Shown: positions 1 to 8,053 of the stretch, piece after piece | Layout of the letters: the number at the start of each line of letters is the position of its first letter | Numbering within the stretch: the first letter of the stretch is position 1 | Source: JAGXOF01 sp046545575 | Lineage (GTDB): Bacteria; Chloroflexota; Dehalococcoidia; SZUA-161; SpSt-899 | DNA: 32,520 nt | Direction of reading: 5' to 3' | NCBI GenBank assembly: GCA_046545575.1 | Contig: JBKGZM010000019.1 | Span: forward strand, 1 to 32,520 | Program-made: the position numbers and the translations under genes | The notes under the pieces: model-generated | Told to the model about the DNA's origin: nothing | Databases searched by the model: none | Seen by the model: only the letters and a program-made list of their open reading frames with translations

Positions 1-99
1 GGATACATCATCGGCGACGATGGCATCACTTACAACTACCAAGACTCGTCCTTTTTTCATGTTATACGCATTCTGCCGCTTGTGATTGAGGAGGCATAG
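1..99 (+). CDS. C-terminal end of an unknown protein (partial)
   Basis: Frame 1 is open from the first base to a TAG at 97-99 and encodes 32 residues ending in ILPLVIEEA. The upstream part lies outside the window, so no domain can be assigned. The reading is plausible because the stop codon falls inside a perfect palindrome that looks like this gene's terminator, and because the gene converges on the kinase gene downstream. Function unknown. Confidence 0.5.
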   Translation, partial: GYIIGDDGITYNYQDSSFFHVIRILPLVIEEA

Positions 100-125
100 C
101 TTGGCCGACGTCGGCCAAGCTATGC
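94..125. terminator. Perfect 32-bp palindrome, bidirectional terminator
   Basis: Two 16-base arms (94-109 and 110-125) are exact reverse complements with no spacer, centred on GACGTC. The left arm contains the TAG stop of the upstream gene, and the right arm is followed by AATTTTACC. It lies between two convergent genes, which fits a shared rho-independent-type terminator. The U-tract is short, so termination strength is uncertain. Confidence 0.7.
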
Positions 126-150
126 AATTTTACCAACCAAAGAAACTTAG

Positions 151-3069
151 CTATGACAATGGGAATCGAATCCGAAACTCCGTCCCCTGACTTCTGTCAA
201 GCTCGACCTTGCCACCGAGCTGCTTCTCTCCCAGTAGTGTAACCAGGTGCATTCCTAGCGAATCCGTGTTTCTGATATCGACATACTCGGGTATGCCTAC
301 GCCATTGTCTCGTACTGCAAGCTCGATCTCACTGTCACCTCTTCGCTGGAGTGCAATCTCAATCTCGCCTGCTTGCCCTTCAGGGAAGGCATATTTCAGG
401 GAGTTGGAGACAAGTTCGTTGACTATCAGCCCACAGGGTATGGCGGTATCAATGGGGAGCTGGATGGCCTCTATATCCGTCCTGAGGACAACGTTGGCAA
501 TGCCATAGGACCTGATAAGGCTTTTTGACAGGCTCTTAACGAACTCATTAAAATTGATGGCAGCCAGGTTCTCAGAGCGGTAGAGCTTCTCATGGATGAG
601 TGACATGGAGAGCACACGGTTTTCGCTTTCCTTGAGCAACTGCTTCAACGTCTCGTCCTGAATCTGCCGCCCCTGACGCCTGAGAAGGCTGGAGACGACT
701 TGGAGATTGTTCTTAACCCTGTGGTGGATCTCCCTCAGAAGCGTTTCCTTCTCCTCAAGAGATGCCCTGATCTTCTCCTCAGCCCGCTTGCGCTCGGTGA
801 TGTCCTGGTTTACCCCATACGTTCTAACCGTTCTCCCGGTCTCATCTTTAACGATAAAGAAACGCACGGAAATATATCCGACCTCGCCATCTGCGTAAAT
901 GATCCGGTGGTCGATCTGCCTGCTGAAATGGGGATCATCGGATTCAAGGGCTTTGCGAACTTCCTCACCAACGATAGGAGCATCTTCAGGATGGACAAAA
1001 CGCCTCGCATATTCAGCGGATGGCATGGTATACCCGCCGGCCTCCTCAGCGGTGGTGCGGAACATCTTATAGAAGGCGTCGTTGAATATAAATATGTCGT
1101 TTACAGCGTCATATTCCCATGGTCCGAGATGTGCCATCTGCACGGCACTGGAAAACTGAGCTTCGCTTCCTCTCAGCTCCTCCTCCGCCCGCTTGCGATC
1201 GGTGACATCAACCCAGTTGGCCACGAGATACCTGTACTCTCCATCAATCCACACAGGTGTGGAAGTGATCTCAACCCAGAATCGTTCTCCGTTCTTCCTC
1301 TGGAAGGTCCTTTCAGCTTTATACCTTCTCTCTTGCAGTGCTTCTCTGAAACTACTGGTTGATGTCTGTATGGTTTCCTGCGTCCACCATGGGAAGGGGG
1401 CTTGCTTTCCAACTAGCTCCGAGGCGGAAAACCCGGTGAGTTCCTCCAGCGCACGGTTCACGAATCTGATAGAGGTATCCGGATTGTAAACGCCTACAGG
1501 ATGAGGAGAGTTCTGTAAGAGTATCTTCTGAAATTCCTCATTCTCCCGCAGCTCCTCTTCCATCCGTTTGCGCTCGGTGATGTCACGTGTAATCGAGATA
1601 TAGCTCACAACACGACCTGCGCCATCCTTGATCACACTTGCGCTTAACTCACCCGGAAATTCCGACCCATCCGCTTTAAGGAGAGAACACTCGAGATGAG
1701 CTACTGCTCCCTCTTCCATGGCCTTCTGTGTCTGATTTGCTACCCTTTCACGCTCTTGCGGGGCTATAAGTTCGGCAGCGTTTTTGCCGGTGAGTTCTTC
1801 ACTGGTATCAAAGCCGAATATCTCAGCGGTTCTTCTGTTTGTCTTGATTATGTTGCCGTTCAGATCCATGACCGATATAGAGTCGGGCACCGACTCAAAC
1901 ATGGCCTCCATTTCATCGGCAGTATGCTGTAACTGCTCTTCCGTCCGCTTGCGCTCAGTGATGTCCCTGGCGATCGAGATATGGCTAACGGCCTTGCCAG
2001 AAACATCCCTGAAGACACTGGTACTTAACTCTCCCGGGAATTCCGAGCCGTCTGCCCTGAGGAAGGCACACTCCAGACCTCTAGCCTGCCCTTCCTTTAT
2101 GGCCTTTCGTACATGATCAGCTACCCTTTCACGGTCCTGAGGGGCTATACGTTCAACAGCGCTGCTACCGAGCATCTCATCCCTGGCATTGAAGCCAAAC
2201 ATTTCCACAGACCTTTGATTTACCTTGATGATGGTTCCGTCCAGATTGGCAACCGTCATGGCATCGGCAACGGACTCAAACATCGCCTCGCGCTCCTCCT
2301 GCACCTGCTTGCGCTCGGTGATATCACGAATGATCAGCATGTCCGCTGGTTTTCCCTCGTAGTTGATTATACCTGTGTTCAGTTCAGCCCATAGCGTGCT
2401 GCCGTCCCTGCGTTTGAGCTTGGTCTCATATATAGAAGGAACTTCCTCTCCCACCATGCGCCGCTGGTAACGGTCGAGTACCTCGTTGAGGGTGTCGGGG
2501 TGTACATAGTCGGTGAAGGGCGTACCAACGACCTCCTCGGTACTGCCATCCCACATTTGTGTCAGGCGGTTATTGGCATATTTCACGATACCGTCCCGGA
2601 TGATGCATATCCCATCGTTGGCGCGTTCAACCAGGTTGCGGTATCTCTCCTCGCTTTCTCTCAAGGCCTCTTCGGCCTGCTTTTGTTTCACGCTTGCCCG
2701 ATGAGTTTCCATAGCTCTTTCAACCGTAAGGGGGAGCCGCTGGAGATAATCCTCGCTCTTGGCTACGTAATCATAAGAGCCGGCCTTCATCGCTTCCACC
2801 GCCAGTTGTTCGTCCCCTTTCCCTGTAACCATCACTACCGGTGGTGATATCTCGCTTTTGCGGATATCCTGCAGGGTCTCCAGTCCATTTCTCCCCGGGA
2901 GCCTGTAGTCGAGGAGTACCACGTCGTACTGTTCTCCCTGTTCTAAACGCTGCAGGGCCTCTTCACCGGACGCTGCTTCCTCCACCTGCCAGTCCGGATC
3001 GTAGGTGGTCAGGGCATTGGAGATCAGCTTCCGGTCTCCTTTGTCGTCCTCTACCAGGAGTATCCTCAT
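151..3069 (-). CDS. Soluble hybrid sensor: receiver, five PAS domains, HisKA_2 histidine kinase
   Basis: The 972-residue protein starts with a CheY-like receiver (about 1-120): acidic pocket EDD at 7-9, phospho-acceptor D54 in VVLLDYRLP, T82 and K104. Five PAS/PAC units follow (about 138-760), most ending in a DITERK-type linker. A HisKA_2/HWE-class kinase ends the protein: EIHHRVKNNLQ near 780-790 is the phospho-acceptor box, NELVSNSLKYAF near 884-895 the N box, and DNGVGIP the G1 box. No membrane segment is visible, so it should sense a cytoplasmic signal. The second and third PAS units are very alike and look like a recent duplication. An N-terminal receiver suggests it sits mid-way in a phosphorelay. 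No partner regulator is encoded nearby, so the signal and target are unknown. The start is the only ATG before the receiver and follows GAGGAACTGAGGAGAGG. Confidence 0.93.
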   Translation of the reverse strand: MRILLVEDDKGDRKLISNALTTYDPDWQVEEAASGEEALQRLEQGEQYDVVLLDYRLPGRNGLETLQDIRKSEISPPVVMVTGKGDEQLAVEAMKAGSYDYVAKSEDYLQRLPLTVERAMETHRASVKQKQAEEALRESEERYRNLVERANDGICIIRDGIVKYANNRLTQMWDGSTEEVVGTPFTDYVHPDTLNEVLDRYQRRMVGEEVPSIYETKLKRRDGSTLWAELNTGIINYEGKPADMLIIRDITERKQVQEEREAMFESVADAMTVANLDGTIIKVNQRSVEMFGFNARDEMLGSSAVERIAPQDRERVADHVRKAIKEGQARGLECAFLRADGSEFPGELSTSVFRDVSGKAVSHISIARDITERKRTEEQLQHTADEMEAMFESVPDSISVMDLNGNIIKTNRRTAEIFGFDTSEELTGKNAAELIAPQERERVANQTQKAMEEGAVAHLECSLLKADGSEFPGELSASVIKDGAGRVVSYISITRDITERKRMEEELRENEEFQKILLQNSPHPVGVYNPDTSIRFVNRALEELTGFSASELVGKQAPFPWWTQETIQTSTSSFREALQERRYKAERTFQRKNGERFWVEITSTPVWIDGEYRYLVANWVDVTDRKRAEEELRGSEAQFSSAVQMAHLGPWEYDAVNDIFIFNDAFYKMFRTTAEEAGGYTMPSAEYARRFVHPEDAPIVGEEVRKALESDDPHFSRQIDHRIIYADGEVGYISVRFFIVKDETGRTVRTYGVNQDITERKRAEEKIRASLEEKETLLREIHHRVKNNLQVVSSLLRRQGRQIQDETLKQLLKESENRVLSMSLIHEKLYRSENLAAINFNEFVKSLSKSLIRSYGIANVVLRTDIEAIQLPIDTAIPCGLIVNELVSNSLKYAFPEGQAGEIEIALQRRGDSEIELAVRDNGVGIPEYVDIRNTDSLGMHLVTLLGEKQLGGKVELDRSQGTEFRIRFPLS
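784..2324 (-). repeat. Five-copy DNA repeat at PAS linkers
   Basis: A roughly 21-base segment (consensus on the plus strand CCGCTTGCGCTCGGTGATGT) recurs near 784, 1189, 1564, 1944 and 2304, every 360-405 bases. Each copy encodes the ITERK-type linker that ends a PAS/PAC unit. The repeat reflects serial duplication of PAS modules in the kinase gene and is a possible site for recombination that changes PAS number. Confidence 0.75.
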
Positions 3070-3200
3070 CCTCTCCTCAGTTCCTCCCCAGTTCTGGTGT
3101 TGTGGGGGTGGGCAGTGTAGATTCTCTTTTCTATTATTTTACCACGATGTTTTAAAGGAAGATACCAGTCGATTTGCCAATGAATAGAATGTGTGTTTAA

Positions 3201-3229
3201 AGAATAAATCTTGACGGATTGTTTGTCAA
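3201..3229 (-). promoter_or_regulatory. Sigma-70-type promoter of the sensor kinase gene
   Basis: On the minus strand TTGACA (3229-3224, all six consensus bases) is followed by a 17-base spacer and TATTCT (3206-3201). Transcription would start near 3194, leaving a leader of about 125 bases before the ATG at 3069. The -35 hexamer overlaps the outer end of the 52-bp palindrome. Confidence 0.6.
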
Positions 3230-3277
3230 ATGCCGTAGCAGGGGCAGGTTGCAACCTGCCCCTGCTACGGCATTTGA
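3226..3277. repeat. Perfect 52-bp palindrome between divergent promoters
   Basis: Two 26-base arms (3226-3251 and 3252-3277) are exact reverse complements with no spacer; the centre reads GGTTGCAACC and the arms contain GCAGGGGCAGG. It lies between the divergent kinase and uvrA genes, and its TCAA/TTGA ends form part of the -35 box on each side. The sequence resembles the REP-like 'GTAGGGGC...GCCCCTAC' elements of some environmental genomes, from memory only. It could be a REP/MITE-type repeat, an operator or both. Confidence 0.85.
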
Positions 3278-3302
3278 ACCCCTACCTTCCCCTTGATACA
3301 AT
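3274..3302 (+). promoter_or_regulatory. Sigma-70-type promoter of uvrA
   Basis: TTGAAC (3274-3279), a 17-base spacer and TACAAT (3297-3302) match the sigma-70 pattern with four and five consensus bases. Transcription would start near 3309, giving a short leader to the ATG at 3320 with an AGGA ribosome site in between. No LexA-like box was recognised here. Confidence 0.5.
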
Positions 3303-3319
3303 GAGTATGCAGGAATATC

Positions 3320-6208
3320 ATGCCTTCTAATAATGCCATTCAGATAAAGGGTGCCCGGGAGCATAACCTCAAGAATATCGACCTCGACATCCCCAGGGAT
3401 AAGCTGGTGGTAGTAACCGGCGTATCGGGATCGGGGAAGAGTTCTCTGGCCTTCGATACCATATATGCGGAGGGACAGCGCCGGTATGTGGAGTCGCTCT
3501 CGGCTTATGCACGTCAGTTCCTGGGGCGGATGGACAAGTCGGATGTCGACTATATCGAGGGTTTGAGTCCGGCGATCTCCATCGACCAGAAAGGAATCAG
3601 CCGGAATCCCCGCTCAATAGTGGGCACGGTGACCGAGATTTATGACTACCTGCGACTGCTCTTTGCACGGGTGGGGCATCCCCATTGCCCGCAGTGCGGA
3701 AGGGAAATCTCCCAGCAAACCGTTCAGCAAATCGTTGATTCCGTCCTGAAGCTCCCCCGGGGCCAGCGGTTCATGATACTGGCCCCGATAGTCAAGGACC
3801 GCAAGGGCGAGTATCAGTCCGTATTTGAGAATTTGAGGAAGAGTGGATACGTCCGGGCGCGGGTGGATGGCGAAATCCGCGATCTTTCCGAAGACATTAG
3901 CCTTGACAGGTACAAAAGCCATACCATAGAGGCAGTGGTCGACCGGCTGGTAGCCGGCGGGGAGGAGGGGCAGCAGGGGAGGGTGTCTGACTCCGTTGAG
4001 ACGGCTTTGAAGCTGGGGGAAGGACTGGTTCTGATCTCCACTCCTGAGGGTGAAGACATGCTCTTCTCGGAGCATTTTGCCTGTCCTCACTGCGGAATAA
4101 GTTTTGGTGAGATAGAGCCGAGAACGTTCAGTTTCAACAGTCCCCATGGCGCATGTCCGGCCTGTACGGGGATCGGCATGAAACAGGAGGTCGATCCCGA
4201 CCTAGTCATTCCCAACAAGAACCTCTCCCTTGCTGAGGGAGCCATTATCCCGTGGGCGAAGTCCGGCCCGATGAGTAACTGGTACGCTTATCAGCTTCAG
4301 GACCTGGCCCGGGAGTACGGTTTCTCGCCGCGTGTTCCGGTCAAAGACTTGAGTGAAGAGCATCTTAATTTGATACTCTACGGCGAAGAGGGCGGTGAGC
4401 TGGTCAAGTATCGAACCCGCTTTGGGCATATCAGGCAGCACTTTATCGGCTTCGAGGGCGTTATTCCCAATCTGGAGCGTCGTCATAAGGAAACGGAAAG
4501 CGACTTTGTAAGGGCGGAGATCGAGCGTTATATGACTTCCCTGCCGTGTCCTGTGTGCCAGGGGAAGCGGCTCAAGCCCGAATCGCTGGCGGTAACCATC
4601 GGTGATAAAAATATTATGAATGTTACCTCGCTTTCCATTAATCATGCTCTGGAGTGGACAGGGACACTTGACGGTTCAGATGGCAAAAGCACGCCAATTT
4701 TGAGCGAACGCGAGCAAACGATCGCGGTGCAAATCTTGAAGGAGGTCAGGGCGCGGTTGGGTTTCCTTCTGAACGTTGGACTCGATTACCTGACTCTTGA
4801 CCGGCCTTCGAGTTCATTGTCAAGTGGCGAGGCGGAGCGGATCCGGCTGGCTACACAGCTCGGCGGCGGGCTCAGGGGCGTAACCTATATCTGCGATGAG
4901 CCGACAATTGGACTTCACCCTGTGGACAATTCGCGGCTGATCGATACGTTAAAGGGTTTGCGGGACGCAGGAAATACCATCCTGGTTGTCGAGCATGACG
5001 AGGCCATGATACGGTCGGCCGACTGGGTTATCGATCTTGGCCCAGGTGCTGGGGAACACGGGGGTGAAGTGATGGTGAGTGGACCTGTCGATGAAATCGA
5101 GAAGTGTCAAGATTCTCTGACTGGCCAATACCTGAGTGGGGCAAGGGAGATCCCCGTTCCCGAAACACGCCGCAGCGGCTCAGGTGAGGAGGTTGTCATC
5201 AAGGGGGCCAGGGAGAACAATCTGAAGAACATCGATGTGCATATTCCGCTGGGGAAATTTGTGTGTGTGACCGGCATGTCCGGTAGTGGCAAGAGTACGC
5301 TCGTTGACGAGATTCTGCATAAGAAGCTGGCCCAGATCTTCCACAGGGCGAGGGAGAAGCCGGGGGAATGTGATGAGATCCTGGGGATTGAGAATATCGA
5401 CAAGGTGGTAAATATCGACCAGTCGCCCATCGGGCGCACGCCGCGTTCGAACCCGGCAACGTACACGGGTGCCTTTACCCCCATTCGGGAATTGTTCGCC
5501 ACCGTGCCGGAGGCGCGTGCCCGCGGGTATCGGGCGGGACGGTTTTCCTTCAATGTCAAAGGCGGACGTTGTGAGTCCTGTCGAGGCGAGGGATATATCC
5601 AGATAGAGATGCAGTTCCTGCCCGACGTCACCGTTCCGTGTGAGGTGTGTCAGGGCAAGCGGTACAACCGCGAGGCGCTTGAGATCCAGTTCAAGGGCAA
5701 GAACATCGCTGAGGTCCTCGATATGAGTGTAGAGGAGGCCTGCGAGTTTTTCGAGCACTTCCCCGCTGTGAAGGCCAAGGTGGAGACGCTGCGGGACGTG
5801 GGCTTGGGTTATGTCAAGTTGGGGCAGCCTGCGACAACCCTTTCGGGCGGCGAGGCACAGCGGGTCAAGCTGGCCACGGAACTGTCCCGCCGGGCTACCG
5901 GGCGAACGCTTTATATTCTCGATGAGCCGACGACCGGGCTCTCGTTCCACGACGTCAAGGCATTGCTGCAGGTGCTGCAGCGGCTTGTGGATGCGGGCAA
6001 TACGGTGATCCTGATTGAACACCACCTGGACTTGATCAAGTCCGCTGACTGGGTCATCGACCTCGGTCCGGGGGGTGGGGAGCGGGGAGGTCAGGTAGTA
6101 GCCACAGGTACTCCCGAGGATGTAGCTGAGGTTGATGATTCCCTCACCGGTCAATACTTACAGAAGATGTTGGCAAAGAAGCACGAGCTGGCAGGCAAAG
6201 CTGGCTAG
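3320..6208 (+). CDS. uvrA: Excinuclease ABC subunit A (UvrA)
   Basis: DNA-damage recognition ATPase of nucleotide excision repair; it works as a dimer that loads UvrB on lesions. The 962-residue length is normal for the family. Visible landmarks are the N-terminal Walker A GVSGSGKSS (about 35-43), an insertion-domain zinc module (CPHCG ... CPACTG), the first signature LSSGEAERIRLATQL with Walker B YICDEPTIGLHP, the second Walker A GMSGSGKST, the C-terminal zinc finger CESCRGEGY ... CEVCQGKRY, and the second signature LSGGEAQRVKLATEL with YILDEPTTGL. After that last motif the sequence reads SFHD, whereas family members usually have HF at this point, so a normally conserved histidine is serine. 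The ATG at 3320 follows CAGGA and begins the usual IQIKGAREHNLKNI segment. mutL follows 130 bases downstream on the same strand. Confidence 0.98.
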   Translation: MPSNNAIQIKGAREHNLKNIDLDIPRDKLVVVTGVSGSGKSSLAFDTIYAEGQRRYVESLSAYARQFLGRMDKSDVDYIEGLSPAISIDQKGISRNPRSIVGTVTEIYDYLRLLFARVGHPHCPQCGREISQQTVQQIVDSVLKLPRGQRFMILAPIVKDRKGEYQSVFENLRKSGYVRARVDGEIRDLSEDISLDRYKSHTIEAVVDRLVAGGEEGQQGRVSDSVETALKLGEGLVLISTPEGEDMLFSEHFACPHCGISFGEIEPRTFSFNSPHGACPACTGIGMKQEVDPDLVIPNKNLSLAEGAIIPWAKSGPMSNWYAYQLQDLAREYGFSPRVPVKDLSEEHLNLILYGEEGGELVKYRTRFGHIRQHFIGFEGVIPNLERRHKETESDFVRAEIERYMTSLPCPVCQGKRLKPESLAVTIGDKNIMNVTSLSINHALEWTGTLDGSDGKSTPILSEREQTIAVQILKEVRARLGFLLNVGLDYLTLDRPSSSLSSGEAERIRLATQLGGGLRGVTYICDEPTIGLHPVDNSRLIDTLKGLRDAGNTILVVEHDEAMIRSADWVIDLGPGAGEHGGEVMVSGPVDEIEKCQDSLTGQYLSGAREIPVPETRRSGSGEEVVIKGARENNLKNIDVHIPLGKFVCVTGMSGSGKSTLVDEILHKKLAQIFHRAREKPGECDEILGIENIDKVVNIDQSPIGRTPRSNPATYTGAFTPIRELFATVPEARARGYRAGRFSFNVKGGRCESCRGEGYIQIEMQFLPDVTVPCEVCQGKRYNREALEIQFKGKNIAEVLDMSVEEACEFFEHFPAVKAKVETLRDVGLGYVKLGQPATTLSGGEAQRVKLATELSRRATGRTLYILDEPTTGLSFHDVKALLQVLQRLVDAGNTVILIEHHLDLIKSADWVIDLGPGGGERGGQVVATGTPEDVAEVDDSLTGQYLQKMLAKKHELAGKAG

Positions 6209-6216
6209 CTCTAATT

Positions 6217-6319
6217 TCCCCTCTTATTTTAAGAGGGGGAAGGGGATCACCCTGATTGTGGGAGAGGTCTTCGACCTCGAATCATCCTCGGGAGAGGATT
6301 CCCACAGGAGAGTTCCCAC
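6217..6319. repeat. Hairpin-rich REP-like element between uvrA and mutL
   Basis: A 9-bp stem (6218-6226 with 6230-6238, loop TTT) follows the uvrA stop. Beyond it GTGGGA (6258-6263) and TCCCAC (6300-6305) can close a stem that encloses two hairpins: GAGGTC-TTC-GACCTC (6264-6278) and TCCTC-GGGA-GAGGA (6285-6298). A further TTCCCAC lies at 6313-6319. The result is a three-way-junction shape rather than a plain terminator, because no U-tract follows. It may attenuate read-through into mutL or protect the uvrA 3' end; the function is inferred. Confidence 0.55.
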
Positions 6320-6338
6320 AATGGAAGGTGACTAACAA

Positions 6339-8039
6339 ATGCCCATCAAAGCCCTTGAACCAAATGTCGTTTCCAAAATAGCTGCCGGAGAGGTAGTTCA
6401 GAGGCCCGCTTCTGTGGTGAAGGAACTGGTGGAGAATTCTCTGGATGCCGGTGCCACGCATATCACCGTGGAGGTTACGGATGGCGGCAAGCGATTAATA
6501 CGCATATCTGACAACGGGATGGGGGTTCCGGCTGACGAAGTGGAACTCGCCTTCTACAGGCACAGCACCAGCAAGATAACTGCCGAGACCGACATCGAGA
6601 CGCTCTCCACCCTCGGTTTCCGCGGTGAGGCCTTGCCCTCGATTGCGGCCGTTGCAGACGTGTCAGTGGTCACGCGGCACGCAAATGAGTTGACCGGCAC
6701 GGCGGTTACGTTCAAGGGCGGAAATCTAACCAGCAGATCCAAACAGGGTGCTCCGCAGGGCACGACTATCACGGTTCAGAACTTGTTCCAGAACGTCCCC
6801 GCCCGTCTCAAGTTCCTCAAATCCGTGAGTACGGAGAACGGTCACATAAGTTATCTGGTGACGCAGTACAGCCTGGCTTTCCCGGAGGTCAAGTTCAGTC
6901 TTACCGTTAACGGGAGGACGAATCTTCGCTCTCCCGGAAATGGTAATTTGCGCGATGTGTTGGTCGAAGTTTACGGGCTGGACATCGCGCAGGCAATGCT
7001 GGAGGTGCACTCATCTGAGCCGGGCGCACAGATCCAGGTGAGTGGACACATCAGTCCCTCGTCCGTATCGAGGTCTAGCCGGGATTATCTTAGCTTTTTC
7101 ATCAACCGCCGCTGGGTGCAAAGCCGGATGCTGACCTACGCTGTTGAGGAAGCGTATCAGGGCATGCTGATGACAGGGCGACATCCAATAGCGGTTATTA
7201 ACCTATCATTGCCTCCCTCGGAGGTGGATGTTAATGTTCACCCATCCAAAAGCGAGGTGAAGTTCCGTAGCGAGCGGGACATTTTCTCCGCCGTTCAGAA
7301 GGCGGTGCGAGCTACACTGGTCGGGTATGAGCCTCAACATGGCAGACGGACGCCGCCTCCTCTCACTGGTCCGGCTCCTACCTCAGTTCCGTTTCCCCAT
7401 ACCACGGGACTCAGCGTGACGGTTTCCTCTCAGCCCGCTGGTGAAAGGGAGACCACGGAACCCGGCACGACATTGCCCATTCTGCGGGTTATCGGTCAAT
7501 TTCAAAATGCTTACATTATGGCGGAAGCCTCGGAAGGGCTTTATCTTATCGACCAGCATGCAGCGCACGAAAGGGTGCGATTTGAGAGGGTGAGGGATCA
7601 GCAATCAAGGAAAGCGGTGGATGTTCAGGGATTGCTAGAGCCAATGACCATTGAGCTTACGGCACAACAGTCTGAGATATTGGATTCAGAGTGGGGGGTC
7701 TTGACTTCAGCTGGCTTCTCTCTGGAGCATTTCGGGGAGCGGACATACCTCCTTCGCGCAGTTCCCGCCATGCTAAAGCAGGATGCAATAAGAGATGCAC
7801 TGTTTGAAATACTGGACTCGTTTGAAAGTGGACAGAAAAGCCAGTGGCAGTACGACATCGCTGCTTCGCTGGCCTGTCATGGGGCGATTAAGAGCGGAGA
7901 TACTCTAACCATTCGGGAGATGGAAGACTTGATCCGGCAACTGGAGCAGACACAGTCTCCTCGCACCTGTCCGCACGGAAGACCAACGATTATGTATTTC
8001 AGCGCCTCCCAAATTGAAAGGGAATTTGGGAGGCGCTGA
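6339..8039 (+). CDS. mutL: DNA mismatch repair endonuclease MutL
   Basis: Mismatch-repair GHKL ATPase that couples MutS to strand incision. The N-terminal ATPase motifs are all present: VVKELVENSLDAGA, DNGMGV, RHSTSKI and GFRGEAL within the first 110 residues. The C-terminal domain carries the metal-dependent nicking motif DQHAAHERVRFE (near residue 404), together with ACH (variant of ACR), CPHGRP and the terminal FGR. It therefore belongs to the endonuclease-active MutL class found in bacteria without MutH. The 566-residue length is a little short for the family, mostly in the linker. The ATG follows GGAAGGTGACTAACAA. No mutS lies in the window. The last codons lie within a strong hairpin. 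Confidence 0.97.
   Translation: MPIKALEPNVVSKIAAGEVVQRPASVVKELVENSLDAGATHITVEVTDGGKRLIRISDNGMGVPADEVELAFYRHSTSKITAETDIETLSTLGFRGEALPSIAAVADVSVVTRHANELTGTAVTFKGGNLTSRSKQGAPQGTTITVQNLFQNVPARLKFLKSVSTENGHISYLVTQYSLAFPEVKFSLTVNGRTNLRSPGNGNLRDVLVEVYGLDIAQAMLEVHSSEPGAQIQVSGHISPSSVSRSSRDYLSFFINRRWVQSRMLTYAVEEAYQGMLMTGRHPIAVINLSLPPSEVDVNVHPSKSEVKFRSERDIFSAVQKAVRATLVGYEPQHGRRTPPPLTGPAPTSVPFPHTTGLSVTVSSQPAGERETTEPGTTLPILRVIGQFQNAYIMAEASEGLYLIDQHAAHERVRFERVRDQQSRKAVDVQGLLEPMTIELTAQQSEILDSEWGVLTSAGFSLEHFGERTYLLRAVPAMLKQDAIRDALFEILDSFESGQKSQWQYDIAASLACHGAIKSGDTLTIREMEDLIRQLEQTQSPRTCPHGRPTIMYFSASQIEREFGRR
8000..8038. terminator. Bidirectional terminator hairpin inside the 3' end of mutL
   Basis: Arms 8000-8015 and 8023-8038 are exact 16-base reverse complements with a seven-base loop (GAAAGGG). 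The hairpin covers the last 13 codons of mutL and ends one base before its stop codon is complete; it also lies 15 bases past the stop of the convergent methyltransferase gene. Its position suggests a shared terminator, although neither side has a long U-tract. Confidence 0.65.
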
Positions 8040-8053
8040 ATGTTTAGTGCTTC

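Noticed and set aside
700..1362. Long plus-strand reading frame opposite the sensor kinase
   Set aside because: It lies fully within the kinase gene on the other strand, has no ribosome site and no recognisable domain; the kinase reading is full of family motifs.
5180..6154. 324-codon minus-strand frame opposite uvrA
   Set aside because: Shadow of the second half of uvrA; composition reflects the high-GC codon pattern of uvrA and no motif is seen.
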